From an uncultured Anaerolineae bacterium (GTDB lineage Bacteria > Chloroflexota > Anaerolineae > Anaerolineales > UBA11858), in contig CALCSH010000466.1 in the NCBI GenBank assembly GCA_937893815.1, positions 1 through 10,848 on the forward strand: 10,848 nt of DNA, given 5' to 3'. The notes beneath the pieces were generated by a model, which was not told the DNA's origin, searched no databases, and worked only from the letters and a program-made list of their open reading frames with translations. The stretch's first letter is position 1. Every line of letters begins with the position of its first letter. The translations under genes were made by a program, and so were the position numbers. Shown piece by piece: positions 4,852-10,848 of the stretch.

Positions 4852-6195
4852 ATGGCCCCCCTAATTCGAGTAGAACATATCGCCGACTATGTTGAGCAGG
4901 AAGTCCGCATTCGCGGCTGGGTATATAACCGCACGCGCAAGGGCAAGCTGGTTTTTTTGCTGGTGCGCGATGGCTACGGCTTTGTGCAATGCGTGGCTTT
5001 CAAGAATGATCTTTCGGAAGAAACATTCGAAGAAATTGTACGCCTGACGCAGGAATCATCAGTGGAAATCAGCGGTGTTGTGCGCGCCGATCCGCGCTCG
5101 CCCGGTATCCCCGGTGGCTTTGAAATTGGCGTTACCGGCCTGAAGGTGTATCAGATTGCCCATGAAGATTACCCGATGGCGCTCAAAGAGCACGGCGTTG
5201 ATTTTGCCATGGAGCATCGCCATCTTTGGTTGCGTATGCCTAGCCAGTGGGCCATTTTGCGTATCCGCGCTACAGTGCTCAGCGCCATCCGCGAGTGGCT
5301 GGATTCCCAGGGCTATATCAATATGGATACGCCGATTATCACGCCGGCTGCCGCCGAGGGAACGACCACCCTTTTTGAGACTTCCTACTTCGATGAGGGA
5401 ACCGCTTACCTGGCCCAGACAGGGCAGCTCTATAACGAGGCCAATATCTTCGCTTTCAGCAAAGTCTACTGCCTTGGACCGACTTTTCGGGCAGAAAAAT
5501 CCAAAACCCGTCGCCATCTGACCGAGTTCTGGATGGTGGAACCGGAAGTCGCTTTTTGCGACCTGGACGAATTGATGGAGATCGAAGAGCAGTTTGTTTC
5601 GCATATTGTTCAGCGTGTGCTGCGCGACCGCAAGCCAGAACTGGCATCTTTGGAGCGAGATACTGCCTTCTTGGAGAAGGTAACGCCGCCTTTCCCGCGC
5701 ATCTCCTATGACGAAGCTGTTGAAATGCTGGCAAAACTGCGTGAAGAGACCGACGACCCTGAAGAAAAGGAATTATTGGCTTTTGAGTGGGGTAGCGATT
5801 TCGGCGCGCCGCACGAAGCCGCGCTGACCAAACAATTTGAGAAGCCCGTTTTTGTTTATGGCTACCCGACTGCTGTGAAGGCCTTCTATATGGAACCCTG
5901 GCCAGGCCGCCCTGAAGTTTGCAAGAGCGTTGACCTGTTGGCACCGGAGGGCTATGGCGAGATTATCGGCGGAAGTGAACGTATTTCCAGCCCTGAGAAG
6001 CTGCTCCAGCGTATTCATGAGCACGGTTTGCCGGAAGAGGCTTATCAGTGGTATATGGAGCTTCGCCGCTTCGGCAGCGTTCCCCACAGCGGTTTTGGGC
6101 TGGGTATTGAACGCACCGTATCGTGGGTATGCGGCATTCACCATATCCGCGAGACGATTCCCTTCCCGCGCACCATCAATCGCGTGTATCCGTAA
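4852..6195 (+). CDS. asnS: asparaginyl-tRNA synthetase
   Basis: This 447-residue class IIb synthetase attaches asparagine to tRNA-Asn. It has an N-terminal OB-fold anticodon-binding domain (about 1-105) and the catalytic core without the bacterial GAD insertion. Motif 2 FRAEKSKTRRHLTEFWMVEPE-like sequence spans 212-232, and motif 3 GFGLGIERTVSWV spans 414-426. The stretch VKAFYMEPWPG with SVDLLAPEGYGEIIGGSERI is typical of AsnRS and separates it from AspRS. The KSKTRRHLTEFW wording is closer to Thermus and archaeal enzymes than to E. coli. GAGGAG 5 nt before the ATG is a good ribosome-binding site. No promoter is evident in the 94-bp gap after aspS, so the two are probably one operon under the Asn-rich leader. 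That makes biological sense, since Asn codons dominate the leader. Confidence 0.96.
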   Translation: MAPLIRVEHIADYVEQEVRIRGWVYNRTRKGKLVFLLVRDGYGFVQCVAFKNDLSEETFEEIVRLTQESSVEISGVVRADPRSPGIPGGFEIGVTGLKVYQIAHEDYPMALKEHGVDFAMEHRHLWLRMPSQWAILRIRATVLSAIREWLDSQGYINMDTPIITPAAAEGTTTLFETSYFDEGTAYLAQTGQLYNEANIFAFSKVYCLGPTFRAEKSKTRRHLTEFWMVEPEVAFCDLDELMEIEEQFVSHIVQRVLRDRKPELASLERDTAFLEKVTPPFPRISYDEAVEMLAKLREETDDPEEKELLAFEWGSDFGAPHEAALTKQFEKPVFVYGYPTAVKAFYMEPWPGRPEVCKSVDLLAPEGYGEIIGGSERISSPEKLLQRIHEHGLPEEAYQWYMELRRFGSVPHSGFGLGIERTVSWVCGIHHIRETIPFPRTINRVYP

Positions 6196-6257
6196 AACTG
6201 GTCTGAGTTCGTCATATTGGCATAGAACAAACGTACCTTCCAAAGGTAAAAACTTTG

Positions 6258-6266
6258 TGGTATAAG
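6258..6266 (+). promoter_or_regulatory. extended -10 promoter of the ncRNA after asnS
   Basis: The sequence TGGTATAAG (6258-6266) matches TGnTATAAT at all but the last base. The predicted start is near G6273, where the structured segment begins. The -35 region 17 bp upstream (TTCCAA) is weak. Confidence 0.5.
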
Positions 6267-6272
6267 TTATAT

Positions 6273-6445
6273 GCCCTGCTGTGTTCGTGATGCAGCCCTT
6301 GCGTTTTGAGCCAACAATTAACAATAACTGGCTCGAAATTACGTTTGTGACGCGATAGGCTTTTAGCCAAGGCGGATCTAACGATGAGAGCCAATACCTG
6401 CGAAAGCAGGTTCAAAACTTAGTTGCACACGGCATGGTGGGGTTT
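6273..6445 (+). ncRNA. ssrS: structured small RNA, candidate 6S RNA
   Basis: A gene-free segment of about 175 nt begins at a predicted transcription start and is followed by a terminator. The 5' end (CCCTGCTGTGTTCG) and 3' end (CACACGGCATGG...GGGG) are partly complementary: TGTG 6280-6283 with CACA 6426-6429, then GC and CCC with GC and GGG across bulges. Internal hairpins are TTTTGAGCCA 6304-6313 with TGGCTCGAAA 6329-6338, and ACCTGC-GAAA-GCAGGT at 6396-6411. The end wording (CTG.TGTTCG at 5', GCAGGTTCAA and CGGCAT at 3'), the length and the long rod-like form resemble 6S RNA, which binds sigma70 RNA polymerase. It does not look like tmRNA, RNase P RNA or SRP RNA. The 6S assignment is from memory of family features and could be wrong; that a structured RNA is made here is more secure. 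Confidence 0.5.
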
Positions 6446-6466
6446 ATGTTTTAAGGCAATGAATCG

Positions 6467-6491
6467 AAGGCGGTTGCAAAACCGCCTTTTT
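6467..6491 (+). terminator. Rho-independent terminator after the ncRNA
   Basis: AAGGCGGTT (6467-6475) pairs perfectly with AACCGCCTT (6480-6488) around loop GCAA, with T residues continuing to 6491. It ends transcription of the candidate 6S RNA and any readthrough from aspS-asnS. Confidence 0.9.
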
Positions 6492-6569
6492 CTATCCCCC
6501 TAAATACGAAGTTTCTCACAGAAATCCCTAAAGACTGTACTTGACAGCAGCATAGTGAACAAGTCATGA

Positions 6570-6657
6570 TTTCACGCAAAGCCGCAATACCCAAAGGGCA
6601 CAGGGGCGCCAAGTTTTTCTTATTTTTCTCTGCGGCTTGGCGCCTTTGCGTGAGAAA
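6570..6657. repeat. palindromic intergenic repeat (TTTCACGCAAAG family)
   Basis: TTTCACGCAAAG (6570-6581) is complementary to 6644-6657 apart from one extra base. GGCGCCAAG (6605-6613) is exactly complementary to CTTGGCGCC (6636-6644). The T-rich middle and the wording CTTGGCGCCTTTGCGTGAG belong to a repeat type seen many times in Chloroflexota and other environmental genomes. It is probably a non-autonomous palindromic repeat rather than a gene. Confidence 0.7.
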
Positions 6658-6765
6658 TTTTTTGGCGAACTGTTCAACGTGGTACTGACGACTACAGAAA
6701 TTCCTAAAAACCCGCATTATCTGGTATGAAAGTTGCATCCAATTGTGGTGAGAGGAGGTAGAGAT

Positions 6766-7773
6766 ATGAACTCTCCCAAAAGAAAATGGTTTATCAGTTT
6801 TAGTGTGTTGGTTTTCGTTGCGATTGCTTGCAGTTTTACAGCCGCACGGCCTCCGCAAGTGCTGCCAACCTCCACCCCGGATATGACCATGACAGCCGTC
6901 GTGGCAATCTTGCAGGGCACTTTGCCAACTTCGGCCGCGGTTCCCACGGATTTGCCACCCGCGACCCAGGCGGTTGAACCCCAGGCCGAAATTCCCACCG
7001 AAACGCCAATCCCGCCCACAGAAACACCACTCCCACCAACAGAAACGCCGATTCCGCCTACCCTTACACCCATTCCAACAAACACCAATACCATTCCACC
7101 AACAGCTTCGTATGCCGGGCCGGGTATGCGCACAGGCGCCAGCGTCGCGGCAGTGTATCAGAGCAACGCACTTTCGATTGATGGCGATCTCAGTGAGTGG
7201 AGCGCGGCGATTTATCCCGCGGCTTACCCTGTTTATGGCGCTAACAAGATCAGTGCGGAAGCGGATCTCTGGGCGAATGTGATGGTCACCTGGGATGTGA
7301 ATTACTTGTATGTAGGGGCGCGGATCAAAGATGATCAATACCATCAAAACGCGAGTGGAATAACGTTATTCAAAGGGGATAGCGTAGAAATTGTGCTGGA
7401 TACCGATGTTGGTGGGGATTATTACTTGAACGTGCTGAGTAGCGATGATTACCAGTTAGGCGTGTCACCTGGCAACCCCGGCAAGGGAAATAACCCCGAG
7501 GCGTATCTCTGGTATCCAGAGAACGTAGCGGGGCCGCGTACGAATGTCTCGATTGGGGTGATGGGCACGGCGAATGGTTATCATATCGAACTGGCAATCC
7601 CCTGGAGTTTGTTCGGTATACATCCTTATGCCGGGCAGCATTTTGGTTTCGCTTTTTCTGTCTCGGATAACGATACCGGCTCCGAGAATGTACAGCAGAG
7701 TATGATCTCAAATGTGCCTACTCGCTATCTGGCTCAGCCGATGACCTGGGGTGATCTAACCCTGACTCAATAA
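6766..7773 (+). CDS. surface lipoprotein with a CBM9-like domain
   Basis: The 335-residue protein starts at ATG 6766, with GGAGG 7 nt upstream; an upstream in-frame TTG (6733) has no such site. A basic N-terminus and hydrophobic stretch (8-21) end at Cys22 in VAIACS, an acceptable though not ideal lipobox, so it is probably an exported lipoprotein. Residues about 30-115 form a disordered linker rich in Pro, Thr and Glu with repeated PIPPTETP units, typical of Anaerolineae surface proteins. Residues about 135-335 look like the CBM9-like sugar-binding fold found at ends of glycosidases and esterases: SIDGDLSEW, LYVGARIKDD, GDSVEIVLDTD, and HIELAIPWSLFG. No catalytic domain is present, so a role in binding carbohydrate at the surface is the best guess. 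It stands alone, convergent with the peptidase gene. Confidence 0.85.
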   Translation: MNSPKRKWFISFSVLVFVAIACSFTAARPPQVLPTSTPDMTMTAVVAILQGTLPTSAAVPTDLPPATQAVEPQAEIPTETPIPPTETPLPPTETPIPPTLTPIPTNTNTIPPTASYAGPGMRTGASVAAVYQSNALSIDGDLSEWSAAIYPAAYPVYGANKISAEADLWANVMVTWDVNYLYVGARIKDDQYHQNASGITLFKGDSVEIVLDTDVGGDYYLNVLSSDDYQLGVSPGNPGKGNNPEAYLWYPENVAGPRTNVSIGVMGTANGYHIELAIPWSLFGIHPYAGQHFGFAFSVSDNDTGSENVQQSMISNVPTRYLAQPMTWGDLTLTQ

Positions 7774-7788
7774 GTTGAATGCAGCGTA

Positions 7789-7844
7789 ATCAATAGAGAA
7801 GAGGAATGCGTATTCTGGCGCACGCATCCCTCTTCTTTATTGAT
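7789..7844 (+). terminator. long hairpin after the lipoprotein gene, likely terminator
   Basis: ATCAATA (7789-7795), AGAAGAGG (7797-7804) and ATGCGT (7806-7811) pair with ACGCAT (7822-7827), CCTCTTCT (7829-7836) and TATTGAT (7838-7844), with one wobble pair and one mismatch. The stem is about 22 bp and lies 15 bp after the stop codon, between convergent genes. There is no clean T-run on either side, so it may stop transcription only partly or act as a 3' end stabiliser. Confidence 0.55.
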
Positions 7845-7850
7845 CTTGGA

Positions 7851-7961
7851 TAGGACTTACGCAACTCGATAAAAAATATCCCGAAAATAGGGGTGTGTGG
7901 GGGCGAAGCCCACACACACCCCTATTTTCGGGCATTCTCTTGTACAAGTGCGTAAGTCCTA
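7851..7961. mobile_element. 111-bp MITE-like element with 13-bp terminal inverted repeats
   Basis: TAGGACTTACGCA (7851-7863) is exactly complementary to TGCGTAAGTCCTA (7949-7961). TTGGA flanks both ends (7846-7850 and 7962-7966), a 5-bp direct repeat consistent with target duplication. The interior is a second, 20-bp perfect inverted repeat (7880-7899 with 7913-7932) with a GC-rich tip. No coding capacity. TAGGACTTACGCA-type ends recur in insertion sequences and MITEs of cyanobacteria and Chloroflexota. It would need a transposase supplied from elsewhere. Confidence 0.75.
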
Positions 7962-7977
7962 TTGGATTGTAAAAAGG

Positions 7978-9306
7978 TCAGGAAGTATAACGCTGAATCG
8001 CCTGAAAGATGGCATCGGCACCAAAGTTGACCGCATTCAGCGGGATGCGCTCGTCGGCGTTGTGGATGAGTTGTGAGAAGTTGAAATCTTTGGGAAGCTG
8101 CATGGGGGTGAAGCCATAAGTCTGGATGCCCAGCTTCGAGAAGAAGCGTCCATCGGTCACGCCGCTCAACAATAATGGCACCGGAATCCCTTCGGGGTCA
8201 GAATCCACTAAAATATCGGCCAGCATATTGAATAGGCCCAAATCCAGATCATCAGGTCCCGGATCGTAGCGCAGCACTTCTAATTCAACATCATCCCCCA
8301 CAAGGGCACGTAATTCAGCGAGCATATCTGCGGGTGTGAAACCAGGTAGCAGGCGACCATCCAGCTCGATGGTGATTTCATTCGGAATCACATTAACTTT
8401 TTCACTTGTGTGCAGGATGGTTGGACTGACGGTATTGTGTAGCAGTGGATCAAATAGGCGGGCGCGCTCGCCAAGTAACTTGATGGTTTGATTAGCCAGA
8501 CGCGGATTGGTCAATTGGCCAAGAATCAGGCCAATTGCGCCGCCAAGGTGGGAGGTGATTCCCCCGAACATGGCTGTGGCCGCCGGGGTAATATGCACCG
8601 GCAGGCGCTTTTCGTCAAGAATTTTGAGGAAGCGGGCTAATTTTGCCATTGCGCCGCCACGCACGGGCATTGAGCCATGCCCGCCCTCGCCGCGCACGGT
8701 GGCTTTCATCCAGCAAACCTGTTTTTCGGCGATTTGGATGGGATAAAAACGTTTATCGCCGATATAGAGTGTGAAACCGCCAAACTCGCCCAGAGCGTAG
8801 CGAATGCCTTCGAAATATTCTGAGTGTTCGTCAACGAGAAATTTTGCACCAAAATCGCCGCCATCTTCCTCGTCGGACAAAACCACCAGCACAATATCTC
8901 CAGCGGGCTGAATTTCTTCGGCTTTGGCGCGCAGCAAAGCGGCGATCATCATCGCCACACCACTTTTCATATCCAGCGCTCCGCGCCCCCACAAATAGTC
9001 ATTCTCAATTTCGCCATCAAAAGGCGGATGGCTCCACTTTTGCCCGGCGGTTGTGACCACATCGACATGCCCGTAGAGCAAGAGCGGCGGTGCCTGACCG
9101 CGCCCCGGTAAACGGGCAATCAAATTCGGGCGTTGCGGATCGCGTGCCAGAATTGTAGTGTCGATCCCCGCCTCGTTGAGCAGGTTGTTGATATATGTGA
9201 CGCAAGCGGCTTCGTTCCCCGGAGGGTTGCTGGTATCGAATTGAATCAAACGCTGCAAAAGTTCAGCCGGTCGCTGGTAGATGGTGGATGTTTCGGATGG
9301 GGTCAT
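7978..9306 (-). CDS. M20 family metallopeptidase (ArgE/DapE/CPG2 type)
   Basis: This 442-residue protein is a two-zinc exopeptidase or deacylase of the M20 family. Metal ligands and catalytic residues are all present: His80 and Asp82 in LLYGHVDVV, bridging Asp112 in GRGALDMKSG, general base Glu146 and ligand Glu147 in LSDEEDGG, Glu174 in GEFGG, and His415 in LIHNADERIP. The dimerisation (lid) domain falls about 195-320, with GEGGHGSMP at 207-213. Substrate is not readable; the form resembles acetylornithine/succinyl-diaminopimelate deacylase relatives and general aminoacyl peptidases rather than strict ArgE or DapE. The start is only 5 bp after the lpd stop codon and lacks a ribosome-binding site, so translation is probably coupled to lpd. 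The 3' side carries the MITE-like element instead of a clear terminator. Confidence 0.92.
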   Translation of the reverse strand: MTPSETSTIYQRPAELLQRLIQFDTSNPPGNEAACVTYINNLLNEAGIDTTILARDPQRPNLIARLPGRGQAPPLLLYGHVDVVTTAGQKWSHPPFDGEIENDYLWGRGALDMKSGVAMMIAALLRAKAEEIQPAGDIVLVVLSDEEDGGDFGAKFLVDEHSEYFEGIRYALGEFGGFTLYIGDKRFYPIQIAEKQVCWMKATVRGEGGHGSMPVRGGAMAKLARFLKILDEKRLPVHITPAATAMFGGITSHLGGAIGLILGQLTNPRLANQTIKLLGERARLFDPLLHNTVSPTILHTSEKVNVIPNEITIELDGRLLPGFTPADMLAELRALVGDDVELEVLRYDPGPDDLDLGLFNMLADILVDSDPEGIPVPLLLSGVTDGRFFSKLGIQTYGFTPMQLPKDFNFSQLIHNADERIPLNAVNFGADAIFQAIQRYTS

Positions 9307-9311
9307 AAATT

Positions 9312-10712
9312 TTAGATATGAATAGCATGCCCCTCGATTCCGTGGGCCGCCTCCATGAGTGCCTCACTCAACGTGGGGTGGGCATGCACGTTACGGGCGA
9401 TCTCGGCGGCGGTCAGTTCCATCATATGGGCGATAGTTAACTCCGGCAGTAATTCGGTAACTTCCGGGCCGATCAAATGTGCGCCCAGAATCTCGCCATA
9501 TTTGGCATCGCTGATAATTTTTACCCATCCGGCGGATTCATTCAATCCCAGCGCTTTACCATTGGCCTGGAAGGGGAAGCGCCCCACCTTGACCTCATGG
9601 CCGCGTTCTGTGGCCTGAGCTTCGGTTAAGCCGAAAGAGGCCACCTGGGGATGGCAGTATGTGGCTCGGGGCATCATCTCGTAATCGAGGGTGATGGTCT
9701 CGACCCCAGCAATATGCTCCGCACAAATAATGCCCTGCGCCGAGCCGACATGCGCCAGCATCAGCTTGGCAGTTACATCGCCGATGGCCCAGACGCCGGG
9801 GAGGTTGGTTGCCATGCGCTCATCAATTTCAATCGCACCGCGTTCGGTCAGTTTTACGCCTACGTCTTCCAGACCGATGCCTTGTGTGTTGGGCTTGAAA
9901 CCGATCGCCATTAGCGCTTGTTCAGCTTCGATAATTTGCTGCCCGTCTTCGCTGCTGACGGTGACTTTTACGCCGCTCTTGGTGGTCTCAATCTCCTCGA
10001 CTTTGGCATTGACCAGCGCAGTGATCTTTTCTTTCTTGAAAGCCTTGGCAAGCTCGGTGCTGACTTCTTCATCTTCGAGCGGGACAATGCGCGGCAGCAT
10101 CTCCACGATGGTTACATCCACCCCGTAGGCATTCCACACGGTGGCAAATTCCACGCCGATGGCTCCAGAGCCGACGATCACCACCGAGGTAGGCAACTTC
10201 TCTTGCAGAATCGCCTCGCGGTAGGTGACAACTTTCTCGCCATCAATCTCCACGCCAGGGATGATGAATGGGCTGGCGCCGGTGGCGATGATGATATTCT
10301 TCGCTTTGAGTTCCTGAGTCTGCCCTTCGGCATCCGTGATACTGACGATATCGGCAGCGGTCAGTTTGGCTGTACCGATGTGTACGTCGATATTATTCTT
10401 TTTCATCAGAAAGCCCACGCCTTTGGTCAGGCGGTTGGAGACCTGGCGGCTGCGTTTGACGGCGGAGCCAAAATCCAGTTCCAGGTTGTCGAATGAGAAG
10501 CCGAAGGTGCGGCTGCCGGTGCGCAGCAGGTGGGCGACTTCGGCGTTCTTCAGCAGCGATTTCGACGGGATGCAGCCCACGTTCAGGCATACCCCGCCCA
10601 GCCATTCTTTATCGATAATTGCGGTTTTCAAGCCCAGTTGCGAAGCACGGATGGCGGCTACATAGCCTCCGGGACCGGCTCCGATTATTACTACATCATA
10701 TTGTTCAGTCAT
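9312..10712 (-). CDS. lpdA: dihydrolipoyl dehydrogenase (E3)
   Basis: This 466-residue flavoprotein re-oxidises dihydrolipoamide with NAD in 2-oxoacid dehydrogenase complexes and the glycine cleavage system. The FAD-binding GAGPGG is at 11-16, and the redox disulfide is Cys42 and Cys47 in GGVCLNVGCIPS. The NAD-binding GSGAIG is at 181-186, with an acidic residue (Glu204) at the end of the second strand that favours NAD. ATNLPGVWAIGD is the second FAD contact, and the active-site His445-Glu450 pair lies in HAHPTLSE at the C-terminus. Length is normal and there is no N-terminal lipoyl domain. GGAG lies 6 nt before the ATG. No E1 or E2 genes are next to it here; the 136 bp upstream hold no gene I can support and only weak promoter-like AT-rich sites. 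The M20 peptidase follows in the same transcript. Confidence 0.97.
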   Translation of the reverse strand: MTEQYDVVIIGAGPGGYVAAIRASQLGLKTAIIDKEWLGGVCLNVGCIPSKSLLKNAEVAHLLRTGSRTFGFSFDNLELDFGSAVKRSRQVSNRLTKGVGFLMKKNNIDVHIGTAKLTAADIVSITDAEGQTQELKAKNIIIATGASPFIIPGVEIDGEKVVTYREAILQEKLPTSVVIVGSGAIGVEFATVWNAYGVDVTIVEMLPRIVPLEDEEVSTELAKAFKKEKITALVNAKVEEIETTKSGVKVTVSSEDGQQIIEAEQALMAIGFKPNTQGIGLEDVGVKLTERGAIEIDERMATNLPGVWAIGDVTAKLMLAHVGSAQGIICAEHIAGVETITLDYEMMPRATYCHPQVASFGLTEAQATERGHEVKVGRFPFQANGKALGLNESAGWVKIISDAKYGEILGAHLIGPEVTELLPELTIAHMMELTAAEIARNVHAHPTLSEALMEAAHGIEGHAIHI

Positions 10713-10848
10713 TTGTTACTCCGTATAAATTATTTTATGTGCGAACTCTTCCCAATTTTACACTACAACCAGCGCCGCACGCGGGTTTTATAGATTTGAC
10801 TCCACTGAAAAAACTACCGTGCAGGTGTTCCCGCCGGAATATATGGGG

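Noticed and set aside
6451..7347. 298-codon minus-strand ORF, rich in Gly, Trp and Arg
   Set aside because: This is the mirror of the Pro/Thr linker of the lipoprotein and of the intergenic repeats. The plus-strand frame has a signal peptide, ribosome-binding site and domain motifs.
10713..10848. Short open frames at the right edge, e.g. a minus-strand frame ending in ...VVFSVESNL
   Set aside because: Three frames stay open for some distance in 136 bp. None can be preferred without sequence beyond the window.
1..10848. CRISPR array, prophage structural genes, toxin-antitoxin or defence systems
   Set aside because: No regularly spaced repeats and no matching genes were seen anywhere in the window.

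Overview
The window looks like chromosomal DNA from a free-living bacterium, most likely Chloroflexota (Anaerolineae-like). The main reasons are the lipoprotein with a long Pro/Thr/Glu linker, the Thermus/archaeal-like AsnRS, the abundant small palindromic repeats and the moderate GC content. This placement is inference from gene style; no rRNA or other marker gene is present.

Layout. Positions 1-577 hold no convincing complete gene. This stretch contains nested inverted repeats, a short tandem repeat and, at 487-528, a cleanly numbered 3' half of a tRNA-Arg(TCT) starting exactly at the anticodon loop. A good terminator follows at 547-574. This looks like the right-hand end of an integrated element that lies mostly outside the window. 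Next come a minus-strand pirin gene (578-1450) and, divergently, a TIM-barrel sugar-isomerase-like gene (1585-2565) with its own terminator.

The most interesting part is 2709-2990, upstream of aspS. An extended -10 promoter lies 7 nt before a 26-codon leader ORF (2725-2805) containing seven Asn and three Asp codons. The leader can fold into the three mutually exclusive stems of classical ribosome-mediated attenuation: 1:2, antiterminator 2:3, and terminator 3:4 followed by eight T. It precedes aspS (2991-4757) and asnS (4852-6195). Asparaginyl-tRNA (and perhaps aspartyl-tRNA) shortage would therefore raise synthesis of the two synthetases that charge these tRNAs. The AspRS carries His31 and Gly83, the residues associated with non-discriminating AspRS, so both enzymes may act on tRNA-Asn.

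After asnS there is a 570-bp gap. It holds a probable structured RNA with its own promoter and terminator (6273-6491, resembling 6S RNA) and a palindromic repeat flanked by an imperfect direct repeat. A lipoprotein with a CBM9-like domain follows (6766-7773), then a hairpin and a 111-bp MITE-like element with 13-bp terminal inverted repeats and a 5-bp target duplication. The right end is a minus-strand pair: lpd (dihydrolipoyl dehydrogenase, 9312-10712), followed after 5 bp by an M20 family metallopeptidase (7978-9306).
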